In this document: positions 53,344 to 64,000 of the stretch, piece by piece
Layout of the letters: every line of letters starts with the position of its first letter
Numbering within the stretch: position 1 is the stretch's first letter
DNA from: Cichorium intybus
Taxonomy: Eukaryota; Streptophyta; Magnoliopsida; Asterales; Asteraceae
Length of the DNA stretch: 64,000 nt
Direction of reading: 5' to 3'
NCBI GenBank assembly: GCA_023525715.1
Contig: CM042014.1
Coordinates: 22,294,563-22,358,562, forward strand
Position numbers and translations under genes: made by a program
The notes under the pieces: generated by a model
Told to the model about the DNA's origin: nothing
The model's input: only the letters and a program-made list of their open reading frames with translations
The model's database searches: none

Positions 53344-54067
53344 TAAAATCTCATATATTAAAAAAATAAATTTTAAAGTGTACCCCCACAGCCCCAAGGA
53401 GGTACGTCTGCTTATATGGGTACTTTTTTTCTGCTATTTTTTGAAAAATAATTAGAGAATTTAGCCAGATTTGTCTTTTTCTCTATAAGACAATAACTGT
53501 TATCCAAATTTATAAAACCACAATTCCCTTACTTTATGCTAATTAAATAAAAGGTTTAAACGTAAGAGGACACACGGTAAAATGTTGAGTTGGTAAGCAA
53601 TATGGAAAGATATGAAAGTGCTTGTCATATTTTAAAAAAAGTTGTTATGATAGTGTGTCAAGATAACCAATGTAATGTTGTACGAAAAATGTCTATTCCA
53701 ATATATAAGTTCAAATATTAGAGAATAGAGAATAGAGATGCGCAGCAAAATCAACAACCAACAAAAAAAAACTAAAGCATAGAGCCATTTGGAAGAACCA
53801 ATAGTTTGGTCTTTATTTCTATAAACTACTGATATTTTAGGGTCGCGTCAGTTTCTTATTTTAAAACCCAACCAAAAAATATCTTAATCCACTGTTATTT
53901 TATAATATATAGGTTCCTTATTTGATTAACTATATACAGTGGTTTTTATGCATTTCATAAGCTGTGCTGCTAGATATCAATAAATAAAATATCATTATAT
54001 ATTGCAAATTTAAATAATGTATTCTTCCTGATTTAATTGTTTCTCATTATTGTTTTTATTTTTAGTG
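53344..54067. other. AT-rich spacer, no gene
   Basis: Nothing recognised. The last five bases, TAGTG, are the target duplication of the Copia element. Confidence 0.5.
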
Positions 54068-54272
54068 TGTTGTAAGTAAAGAGAAGAATGGAGAAGATGA
54101 TTTCATTATCTTCAACACAGTTACAAAAATACAGAAAGAGAAATATATACAGATCGTTAAACTACACCGTTGCTACTAACATGCACCTAACTAACTTAAC
54201 TTAATAACTAACTACTAGCTAACAGACTAACTGTCATCTAACAGACTAACTGTTACAGACATAGTCCCAATA
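54068..54272 (-). repeat. 3' LTR of the Copia element
   Basis: Plus strand starts TGTTGTAAG and ends GTCCCAATA. I see no difference from the other LTR. Confidence 0.93.
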
Positions 54273-54279
54273 TCCCCCC

Positions 54280-57200
54280 TCAAGATGGAGGTTTAAAGAT
54301 GTTTTTAAGCGACATCTTGGATAGTATAGGTGCCATTTTAGAAAACGGTAAAGGCTTTGTAAAAATATCGGCTAATTGATGAGTGGTATGAATGGGCATG
54401 AGCTTGATTGTTTGATCAACAAATTTGTCCCGGATGAAATGGCAGTCGATCTCAATGTGTTTAGTACGTTCGTGAAACATAGGATTGACTGCTAATTGCA
54501 TTGCAGATTTGTTGTCACAGAAAACAAGAGTAGGTTGGTCAATGTGAATGCAAAAATCTTTAAGTAATCGGCGTAACCAAATGATCTCGCTAGTAACACT
54601 TCCAAGTGCCCGATATTCTGCCTCTGTTGAACTTCGAGATACAGTTGTTTGCTTCTTTGATTTCCAAGAAATTAGAGAAGTCCCAAGAAAAACACAAAAC
54701 CCGGTGACTGATCTTCGTGTATCGACACATCCAGCCCAATCTGAATCACTGAATGCGGTAAGTTTTAAAGAAGATGTCGAAGAAAGAAATAACCCTTGAC
54801 CAGGATTTCCTTTTAAAAATCGTAGCAAATGTTGAGCAGCTTGCCAATGAGGAATTTTTGGTGCAGAAATGAATTGACTCAATCGATGTACAGCATAAAC
54901 GATATCAGGACGTGTGATGGTAAGGTAAAGAAGACGACCAACTAATCTTCGATATTGTGATGGTTCTGGTAAAAGTTCACCATCAAAGGAAGAAGTCTTA
55001 TGTCGAGGGTCCATGGGATGTGAAACTGGTTTAGATGCTACCATACCAGTATCCTGAAGAAGATCAAGGACATACTGTCGTTGGGAGATCAGAATGCCAT
55101 CAGGGGATCGAGCTATTTCTAAACCCAAAAAATGTTTTAACTTTCCCAAGTCTTTAAGGCGAAATTCAGCACTTAATTTCTCTTTGAGAATATTAATAGC
55201 AGATAAAGATGAACCGGTAATCACAATATCATCCACATAAACTAATAATGCGACAAAGTTATCATGACTTCCTTTAGTAAATAAAGAAAAATCAGATTGA
55301 GATTGTCTGAAACCCAAAGAGATTAAAAAGCTAGAAAATTTTGCATACCATTGTCTTGAAGCTTGGCGTAGACCATACAAAGATTTTTCAAGCTTGCATG
55401 CATATTTATATGGGATTTATCTGTCAAAGGGTGATTATAACCTTGTGGTAACTGCATGTACACTTCCTCCTCCAATTCTCCATTGAGGAATGCATTATTG
55501 ACATCCAATTGTATAAGAGGCCATGATTTTTGAGCTGCAATGGATAATAAGAGTTTAACAGTCACAAGTTTTGCCACAGGTGAGTATGTATCCAAAAAAT
55601 CGACGCCTTCCTGTTGGTTATATCCTTTGGCTACTAAACGGGCCTTGTAACGTTCTATAGTACCATCTGCCTTTCTTTTAATCTTGAAAACCCATTTACA
55701 GCCCAATGGTTTTCGGTTTGAAGGTAAGGGAACAACTGTCCAGGTGTTATTTAGTTCTAAAGCATGTAACTCTTCATCCATTGCGTTTTTCCATTCAGGT
55801 TGTACAATAGCTTCTTTGAAAGATGTGGGTTCAACTTGGGTAGATAAAGCACAAATGTATTGTTGATAAGAAGGTGAAATGTGAGAATAAGAAAGAACAT
55901 CTGATAAAGGGTATTTTGGTAAAGGAGTAAGAGAATCGGAATGAAGGAGATTACAATGAAAATCTCTAAGGTATGTAGGTTTAGATCGTTGTCTTTGAGG
56001 TCGATGTGAAACATTTACTGGAATAGCAACTTCCTCTATCGGATTATCGTCATTTTGAAAAGGAACATTTACTGGAATATGTAAATCCAAATCAGTAGAT
56101 GTGGATTCAAGAATTGGATCAGTAGGTATGGAGACATGTATAGAGTGAGGTATAAAAGGATTAGTGTGAGGGTTGAAGTGAGAGGTTTTAAAAGGGAAGA
56201 TCGTCTCATGAAAAATAACATCTCGTGAAATAAAGATTTGTTTCGTTTCTATATCAAGAAGTTTATAAGCCTTCATTCCTTGTGGGTATCCAATAAACAC
56301 ACAAGCACGAGCTCTTGGATCAAACTTTTGACGTTTAGAGGTAATGTGGATGCAAAAGCTAAACAACCGAATGTACGAAGCTGAGAATAGTTAGGTTGTT
56401 CTTTGTATAAATTAACATATGGAAATTCATTGTTTAGAGAACGAGAAGGTGTTCTATTTATTAGAAAGGCAGCTGTAGATACACAGTCAGACCAATAGAC
56501 CGAAGGAGTATGGGCTTGGTGAAATAAAGCTCTTGCAACATTCAAAAGATGTTGGTGTTTGCGTTCGACAACAGAGTTTTGTTGTGGTCTCTCAATACAA
56601 GAAAGCTGATGCAAAACACCATGAGTTTTAAAAAATTCAGTAAATTGAAGTTCCTTTGCATTGTCTGAACGAAAAGTTCTAATATGAGCATCAAATTGTT
56701 TAAGGATTAATGTAAAGAATTGAGGAATAACAATTTGAGCTTCAGATTTGTTGCGGATTAAGTATATCCATGTAAACCTTGTGCAATCATCAACAATGGT
56801 GATAAAGTACCGGTATCCTTGGTGAGAATTAACGTGATAAGGTCCCCATATATCACAGTGAATCAACTGAAAAGGATTATCACATATATTGTTTTCAGAA
56901 ACAAAAGGCAAACGTTTTTGTTTAGCTAATGGACATACACAACAAGTGTTTGTATCATGAATCTTATTCAAATGTAAAACATGATCAAGAAACTTGAGTT
57001 TATTTGCTGAAGGGTGACCCAAACGTTCATGCCATCTTTGAGAAGTAATTGCAGCATTTACTCTAACTGTTGGAGATTGATCTTGAAGGATGTATAAACC
57101 AGCTTGAACATTACCCTTGCCAATCACAATCTGGTCCTTGATCTGTTGAATCACAGCATGATTATAGTATAATCCTACCATTAAATGCTTAGCATGTTTT

Positions 57201-58539
57201 GTTAACATGGTGACAGATATAAGGTTCAACTCGAAATGAGGAACAAATAACACATCCTTTAGCATCAACTTGTCATTTAATCGGATGTCTCCCATTTGAT
57301 AAACTTGTATAACTGACTGATTTGGTAATCGTATTCTAGTATTAGATATGTATTGGAGATTTGTAAACAACTCAATGTTATTACTGACATGTCTAGTAGC
57401 CCCCGAATCCAAGACCCAGACATTTGATTTGTAAAATCCAGAACGTAGAGATAGAATATAGTGATTACCTGATTCTATAATGGGAGATGTAGTGACAGCA
57501 TTAACCGAAGCAAGTTGACCTGAGATGAAAGCGATGAGTTGCTGACATTGATCATTAGTTAACCCTGTAACAACTTCACTAACAGGATTAGAAGGAGACT
57601 GAGTGTCAGTGGTAGCATTAACACGATTGTCACCATTTGAAGAATTTTTCGAATTGAAATTCTTGTATCCAGGAGGGAAGCCATGGAGTCGGTAGCACTT
57701 GTCTTGTGTATGACCAATTCGATTACAATGAGTACAATATGGAGAATCCTTTTTAGTGTTCTTGGAATTGTTTTTAGAAGAGCGATTTTGGCTATTGTGA
57801 TTGTAATTACTGGTTTGATTGGCTCTAATGTTGAATGCAAGAACAGAGTCATTAGAAGAATTACCATTGCCAATTTCTCTTTGTCGTTCTTCTTGAATTA
57901 TCAAGGAAAAAATGCGATTTACTGAAGGAATTGGATCCATAAGTAAGATCTGACCTCGTATTAGCTTTCATTCAAACCCATGAGAAAACTCATTGTTTGT
58001 TCAGATTCTCTTGCTCCTCCACATGTGCATCGTCCACAGGTACAATTGTGATTATAAGTTGCGAGTTCATCCCAAATCATCTTCAATTTTGTATAGTAAG
58101 TGCTAATTGAATCCCGACCTTGAGTAAGATTCATCAAATTTCGTTTGATCTGGAAGATCCTTGGTCCATTACTTTGACGAAATCGTTCATTGAGTTCCTT
58201 CCACATAGCCGATGCAGTCTCGAGATAAATGATTGAGGCAGAGATATCCTTGGAAACAGCATTTAAGATCCAAGAAATCACTATGTTATTGTTCCGACAC
58301 CAAAGCTTTAGCTTCTCTGGATCAGAACCATCTGGTTTTGGTAAGGAATTATCAACGAATTCAAACTTGTTTTTGGCTGATAATGCAATTTCCATAGATC
58401 GACTCCAGGATGCAAAATTTTCGCCAGTAAGGATTTGAGAAACAAGAATTGAACCAGGATTATCATTGTTGTTGATGAAATAAGGATCATTGGATGATTG
58501 ATTGTTTGAATTTGAATTGGAGTTGTTGTTCTCCGCCAT
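54280..58539 (-). pseudogene. Copia gag-pol, frame broken at three points
   Basis: In coding order: gag (58539-57961, MAENNNSNSNSNN..., with ILTGENFASWSRSMEIALS) ends in a premature stop after FLMGLNES. The next frame (57940-56273) holds the zinc knuckle CTHCNRIGHTQDKC, protease WVLDSGATRHVS, the integrase zinc region HERLGHPS...CCVCPLAKQ and the DDE residues within CDIWG, RSDNAKEL and VVERKH. It breaks near 56335. The third frame (56366-55323) carries RT with YSPVAK and QLDVNNAFLNGE, and breaks near 55405. The last (55380-54280) has LVYVDDIVITG (catalytic YVDD) and RNase H (CDNKSAMQL). Each break looks like a small indel. Catalytic motifs are intact, but one continuous polyprotein cannot be read. 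Confidence 0.93.
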
Positions 58540-58616
58540 TGGTGAAGAACAATTGAAGAAATGAAGAAGAAAAGCGGAAAAAAATCAGAGAAAAGTCAAA
58601 AAACGGAGCATGTTTT

Positions 58617-58628
58617 GCTCTGATACCA
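58617..58628 (-). other. Primer-binding site (initiator Met tRNA)
   Basis: TGGTATCAGAGC on the minus strand, directly abutting the 5' LTR. Confidence 0.92.
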
Positions 58629-58833
58629 TGTTGTAAGTAAAGAGAAGAATGGAGAAGATGATTTCATTATCTTCAACACAGTTACAAAAATACAGAAAGA
58701 GAAATATATACAGATCGTTAAACTACACCGTTGCTACTAACATGCACCTAACTAACTTAACTTAATAACTAACTACTAGCTAACAGACTAACTGTCATCT
58801 AACAGACTAACTGTTACAGACATAGTCCCAATA
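58629..58833 (-). repeat. 5' LTR of the Copia element
   Basis: Same 205 bp as at 54068-54272, followed by TAGTG. Confidence 0.93.
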
Positions 58834-59059
58834 TAGTGCAATTGGAAAAATCTACAGCAAAAAACCAAAAACATATTCAGTTTAACTGGAAAATTATATC
58901 CGAAAAAAGCAAACAAAATCAGTTTTCTGAACTAAAAACTAAAATTTTCAGTTTTAGGGGAAAAATTAGCTAGGAGAGGCCTTTATCTCCTTAACATGGA
59001 AAACTTGTTACAAAATTCATCCACATGAATCATGCCACTTTCAATTGAACCACCGTTGT

Positions 59060-59460
59060 GTTATATTTAGACATACCACAATGATCAGTATCCAACTGAA
59101 GCTATAAACAAAATGTGTAATTTCACAAGGACTTCTTTTTGGCACATTGGAGTTTGAGCACATGATGGATTACATCTAATTTGGACATACGACAATGATC
59201 TATACACATCTGACTATGGAGTTTTAAACAACGTGTGTAAAATAACTAGGACCCTCTTTTGGTTCATTAGAAATTGAGCACATGATAAAATACAGCTTAT
59301 TTGATCATACGACATTTATATCTAACCAACGAGAGCTATTGGTCATACGACATTTATATCTAACCAATGAGAGCTATTGACATTTGACAAAGTGTAATTT
59401 TCTTAGGACTCCCTTTTTGCACATGGGAAGTCAAGCACATGAGGAGTTACATCCGTACAA
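59060..59460. repeat. Degenerate tandem repeat, period about 117 bp
   Basis: Units share GACATACGACAATGATC, AACGTGTGTAA, TAGGACCCTCTTTTGG and GAGCACATGA in that order. There are about three and a half units, the third holding a 36-bp internal duplication (ACGACATTTATATCTAACCA at about 59309 and 59345). Confidence 0.75.
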
Positions 59461-59582
59461 TACTTCAACCGAAATATAAGATTAGTTGTTTTCTCTTGGT
59501 TGTAAAACTTTCAAATAATATATGAAAACTGAAATAAAAAAACATTATGGCTTTCTCATAAATTTCCGCATAAAATATCTTT

Positions 59583-59956
59583 GGGAAAATGACTTATTAG
59601 GGTAACCAACTAGTTGATTTGTCCACGTTTAGTCACTTTCTTTTTTTTTCGTGCTTTATTTGCCATTGAACTATCTATTTTGTTCATGATACATCCTTAC
59701 GACCTATAATAGCAGGTTACAGCCTAATTGACATCTATTTTGTTCACATTTGGTCACTTTCGTTTTTTATTCGTGCTTTGCCATTAATTTAATTTATTTT
59801 TCCATTTTTATTTGTGCAAATCTGAAATGACTATTTTGCCCTTTTTAATTTATTTTTCCATTTTTATTACATTTTAAGGATTTTTTATTAATGACTTTTA
59901 ATTAAAAATAAATAAGAAAACAACCTACCACCGTTACAAGCCAACGATTCAACCAC

Positions 59957-60003
<47 letters not shown>

Positions 60004-60876
60004 CTCTCTCAATTAATAAAACCTGCAACTAAACACACACACACACACACACTTTGCAACTAAACACACACACATACGCACTTTGCAACTAAAAACACAG
60101 ACATCACCACCATCTACAGCAAAGATCTGGACAAAGATGATGAGAGGGAAGAGCACTCTAAACCTATCGAATCAGAATGTTGCAATCAGAAGTTTCCCGA
60201 TCTGTGCAAAAACAAACATTGAAAACAAAAGTACACATCAAAGTTGTTTTGCCCCGACAATCCACCTCCACCGTTACAAGCCAACGATTCAACCAACTAA
60301 GCATGCTACGAAAAAACACTTTGGGATTTTTATTTATAACTAATTTTTTCTTTAAAAAAACACTTTGGGATTTTTATTTATAACTCATTTTAAAAAAAGT
60401 GTTTTTTCGTAGCATGCTTAGTTGGTTGAATCGTTGGCTTGTAACGGTGGAGGTGGATTGTCGGGGCAAAATCCTTAAAATGTAATAAAAATGTAAAAGT
60501 CATTAATAAAAATCATTAATAAAAAGTGGTGGGTTGTTTTCTTATTTATTTTTAATTAAAAGTCATTAATAAAAAATCCTTAAAATGTAATAAAAATGGA
60601 AAATAAATTAAAATGGGCAAAATAGTCATTTCAGATCTGCACGAATAAAAATGGAAAAATAAATTAAATTAATGGCAAATAAAGCACGAATAAAAAAGGA
60701 AAGTGACAAAATGTGAACAAAATAGATGTCAATTAGGCTGTAACCTGCTATTACAGGTCGTAAGGATGTATCATAAACAAAATAGATAGTTTAATGACAA
60801 ATAAAACACGAAAAAAAAGAAAGTGACTAAACGTGAACAAATCAACTAGTTGGTTACCCTAATAAATCATTTTCCC
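59583..60876. mobile_element. Long-TIR MULE-like element (1294 bp)
   Basis: The left end GGGAAAATGACTTATTAGGG pairs with the right end CCCTAATAAATCATTTTCCC, and the arms stay complementary for about 350 bp. A perfect 9-bp duplication AATATCTTT (59574-59582 and 60877-60885) marks a Mutator-like insertion. Inside are (CT)n at about 59961-60000, (AC)n at about 60036-60055, and a second, apparently perfect palindrome with arms of about 75 bp (about 60249-60325 and 60395-60470) containing CCGTTACAAGCCAACGATTC. An 86-codon frame (60083-60343) is not recognised. No transposase. Confidence 0.85.
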
Positions 60877-61093
60877 AATATCTTTAAACATAAATTCCGC
60901 ACATGTCATGTTTGTAAAACAACTCCTTAAAATCAATTTATCTTCAAGTTGTGTTTAAAATGAATATTATAAATGCTCAGGGATGTTTTGCAGATTATAA
61001 GAAACTCAAAGTAGTTAAACCATAACCATGAAATAGAGAGAATCTCTATAAAAATCACTGTATTTTGTATTTTCTAAGTATTGAAAAAATTTA

Positions 61094-61263
61094 GAGAAAT
61101 TGTATTCATTCCTACCTTTTATTCCTACCCATCTTCGTACCCATGTCAAATTATGACAAGTATTTTAAAATATTATTATTTTAATTGAATATGACAGTTG
61201 TCATCATTTAACATGGGTAGGAAGTTGGGTAGGAATAAAATGTAGGAATGAATACAATTTCTC
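61094..61263. mobile_element. Mutator-type MITE, copy 3 (170 bp)
   Basis: Starts GAGAAATTGTATTCATTCC, ends ATACAATTTCTC, with a perfect 9-bp duplication AAAAATTTA (61085-61093 and 61264-61272). Same family as the copies at 2549 and 9319. Confidence 0.9.
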
Positions 61264-62627
61264 AAAAATTTATTCCGGTTTACTGAGAGTTTAAAAAAAA
61301 AACCAATTATGAGTTTTTTCGATAATGAATTGCAAAAAGTAATCAGAAGAATGTTTTTCTAGTTAAAGTAGCTTACACTGCTCGGAGGACAATAGCCTGT
61401 TTAATCAATATTTGAAATGTTAATTTAATAAAACTTATTAATATCAACATAAAGACAAAAACGAAAAATCGTAATTAAGTATGCATATCTGAGTCTTTAA
61501 TTGGTTCGATTTCAAAATCCTAACATCAATAAGGATTTTAAGATAATATTTTTAACCGATAACGGGCCATGCCTAGACCCATACGCCAAATAGTTTAGAA
61601 ACCCATATCGCCTACTCAAATCGAGGTTCAATAACTCAACTTAGTGGTCACTAATCAATAAAAAAAAAAAAAAAAACCCCCGAAATTGGCATGTTCTATT
61701 TTGTAAGATTTCACAAGCATCATCGCTAGTTCTCTACCAACATTTTGGTAAAAGTCCAAGTTTCATTAAAAACGATTTTTAATATTGAGTTTCTTTCTTT
61801 AGTTTCAAATTGTTAGTGTCATGGCGTTCTGTGTTTGAGATTGTTTAGTTAAGGTGATTATTAGTTTATTATGATTTGAACATTTTAAGTGTTTGAATGA
61901 AATCAACTAAGAAGTGTTTTTTACTTAAATAAAATTTTCTAATACACTGTTTTTCTCAAAATTAATTTAAATGTTATTATAATTTTGTGAAAATAAATTT
62001 ACCATTTTACCATTGTTTAACCTTAAAAGCCTTGTCCTTTTTTTATAACCAACAAAGCACTTGCTAATCTACCATTTTTTTTTCCTAAACTTCATTTTGA
62101 TACAATCTGTATTATTACACTATAAAAAACGTTTTAAGTAAGCAAAATCCCAAACAACCACCGTTACTTGATGATACATAAATTGAGCCAACCTATAACA
62201 TTAACGAACTCTACTTTCATAACCGATTCGAAATTTAACATCAAGATAAAATCTTATATTGGTTCTTAACCTCAGCAAATCCCAAAACGTTCAACTCACC
62301 AGTTCTCTCCAAAAATTTTTGTGGGGGTTTGTTCTAGTTATGTGGGAGTAGTTGATCTTGCGTAAAAATTGTCAAACATGTTGGAATTCGAAACTTTTGA
62401 TAGACCAACGGTACAAAACACAAAGAGGTACCATCTTGTGACCTTACAACTCGATCCTTGTTACAAACACACCAAGTTTGAAAAAAAAATAAAAAAAAGT
62501 GTAGGTGTTTTTTTTTTTACGACTTAGTTGTTGATCGAACAAAAGTATACAGAATTGTTATCATCTATGCATCGTCAACGCACCCTTCGGGTCGCAGACA
62601 TAAGAACTCGTATGGTTTAGATCATGT
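61264..62627. other. Spacer and 3' flank of the EDR2-like gene
   Basis: AT-rich, with no gene or clear repeat recognised. The right end probably holds the EDR2-like 3' UTR. Confidence 0.45.
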
Positions 62628-64000
62628 TCATGCGTATGCCCAACAAGCTTTAGAAAGATCAACATGACTTAATCGAAATGCTCCAGCTAGATGCTCCGGA
62701 AGTTCATCTCGTGTATTCGCCTGCACAAATTAATCCCCATAAATCAATGATTATGAATTGTGATGGGGTTATTTATTATGTTACGTACCTGTATAACGAA
62801 CCCTATTTCGATTATCAAATTATTGAAGCAACTGAAAGTCTTGCCGGCTAACCCCCTTGCACATGCCGATGAACCAACATCCACATCTATCTATAACAAC
62901 TTCTCAAATTTCAGATTTAAAGACAATAAAACAAAAATCATTCTGATTACGAATTGAATTTACCTCCAAGTAGTTGTTTCCATGGATGTAGTTGATTTTA
63001 AGCATATGACCAATCAAAGTGGGTCTCCGAATCGCATGCCTCAGAATCCATGGTCCCTGTAACAAACCATAAATTAGGTTAAATGTAAGAAACATATCTT
63101 TTATACTTTCTTTCATGTACCTTAGAAACTTGAGGGATGATTTTAAATCTTGAATTCCTAAATGCATCATCTCCTTTTATAAATTTCTCTAGCAGGGGTA
63201 TATCTTTGATAGGAGTTCTTGTCATATGGTAAGAAGCAAGATTATAATGTGTCGAACCTGGAACCTGATTCATTAATCACATACTCATTTTGTTAATTAA
63301 GGTTAATCGAGTTTCTGTTTAGATTAAATTAAACATAATTACCTGAAAATTAACGACTAAGAAGAATTCCGGGCGACCATCAGCTGCATATTTCTGAACA
63401 ATGTTCCCATGGCGACTCGCAAGATCATCTTCTCGCTTGTCAGATTTAAGCCAGTCAATAGCAACCGTTTGTAACAATGTACTTTCTGCTGTAATCTGGT
63501 AAGACCAAAAAAAAAAAAAAAAAAAAAAAAAATTTAACTTTTTACTATACTAAATATGGTAAAAAATAAAATTTTACCTTTTTACGGTCTTCTAGAAAAG
63601 ATTCGCCACGTATTTGAAATATAGAAGGTTCTGGTGACGACCAACTATGGTGTGTATTACCAGTTTGATCTTCTGGAAGAGTGATTATGTAATTACATTC
63701 TGATTCCGATTCATCGTCAAAATCAAAGAATTCATCTGACTGATCTTCTATTTTTACAATGTTTGAAGGATCTTGAACCAAATGAAGAACTCCACTCTTC
63801 ATTGAAGTTTCATTGTAATGCATCAAACTATCTTTCTTCTGTTCTTGTGAAGTGAATAAGCAGTCTGATAAGTTCGTTTTAACAAGTTCTCTCAAAGCTA
63901 CAGATATATATATACAGGTTATTCAGTTTACAAAAGAAAAAAATATAAATTTTTTGTGTAAAGATTGAACCTGCAAGTCTTTCAAGCATGCGAATTGTGA
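62628..64000 (-). CDS. ENHANCED DISEASE RESISTANCE 2-like protein (DUF1336), 3' part
   Basis: C-terminal part of an EDR2-type protein (typically PH, START and DUF1336 domains; Arabidopsis EDR2 dampens salicylate-dependent defence and powdery-mildew resistance). Exons (minus): 64000-63971 (continuing off the window), 63897-63578, 63495-63343, 63264-63121, 63056-62964, 62890-62789 and 62720-62628, stop at 62628-62630. All borders are GT/AG with matching phases. An acidic linker (SDEFFDFDDESESE) precedes DUF1336, which shows AIDWLKSDKREDDLASRHG, GRPEFFLVVNFQ, VPGSTHYNLASYHMTR, LLEKFIKGDDAFRNSRFKII, GPWILRHAIRR and IDVDVGSSACARGL, and ends near DELPEHLAGAFRLSHVD. The PH and START domains would be upstream of the window, so the exact subfamily is open. 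Confidence 0.9.

Larger units (their letters stand above)
54068..58833 (-). mobile_element. Ty1/Copia LTR retrotransposon (4766 bp)
   Basis: 205-bp LTRs at 54068-54272 and 58629-58833 that look identical by eye, with a perfect 5-bp duplication TAGTG (54063-54067 and 58834-58838). The element is transcribed on the minus strand: primer-binding site at 58617-58628, polypurine stretch at 54273-54282. Domain order gag, protease, integrase, RT, RNase H defines Ty1/Copia. The reading frame is broken in three places. The gag N-terminus resembles the RE1-type (Ale-like) group from memory. Confidence 0.95.

Overview
The window is nuclear DNA from a eudicot plant. It has intron-containing genes, (TA)n tracts, large LTR retrotransposons and many foldback DNA transposons. 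Asteraceae is my best guess from the style of the LTRs, but nothing here proves the family. Five host genes are supported by splice-consistent reading frames that join into known plant protein families: the 3' part of a SAPS/PP6 regulatory-subunit gene (1-1987, +), a miR160-type AUXIN RESPONSE FACTOR of the ARF10/16/17 group (4443-6494, -), a class A GATA factor (21552-23341, -), a tyrosylprotein sulfotransferase, TPST (45248-47851, -, 12 coding exons), and the 3' part of an EDR2-like DUF1336 gene (62628-64000, -). They do not form a pathway or operon; they are separate genes in a transposon-rich region.

Layout: 1-7.5 kb is a gene island (SAPS, one Mutator-type MITE, one other foldback, ARF). 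7.5-9.6 kb holds a Pack-MULE carrying two captured gene pieces, then a second copy of the MITE. 9.6-21.5 kb is repeat-derived: a minus-strand solo LTR, a Ty3/Gypsy pol remnant, a LINE fragment, and a large foldback split by another solo LTR. 21.5-23.4 kb is the GATA gene. 24.1-35.8 kb is one Ty3/Gypsy-type element with nearly identical 2.6-kb LTRs around a thoroughly decayed 3.4-kb interior; its 3' LTR is interrupted by a 3.06-kb solo LTR. 38-44.5 kb is a chain of foldback elements, three of them bounded on both sides by long (TA)n tracts. 45.2-48 kb is TPST, with a second Pack-MULE just upstream of it. 50.1-53.3 kb is a 1.6-kb direct tandem duplication. 54.1-58.8 kb is a Ty1/Copia element with 205-bp LTRs that look identical, but its coding frame is broken. 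59.6-61.3 kb holds a long-TIR MULE and a third MITE copy. The EDR2-like gene closes the window.

Main points for a second look: (1) six insertions with 9-bp target duplications (five perfect, one 8/9), which marks Mutator-like activity. Both Pack-MULEs lie 0.6-1.0 kb upstream of start codons. (2) Two retrotransposons whose LTR pairs look young while their coding regions are dead, which suggests mobilisation in trans. (3) Several LTRs, and one foldback element, carry arrays of short near-palindromic words. The clearest is a nine-copy 15-bp palindrome array at 40307-40691. All splice sites, boundaries and comparisons were read by eye.
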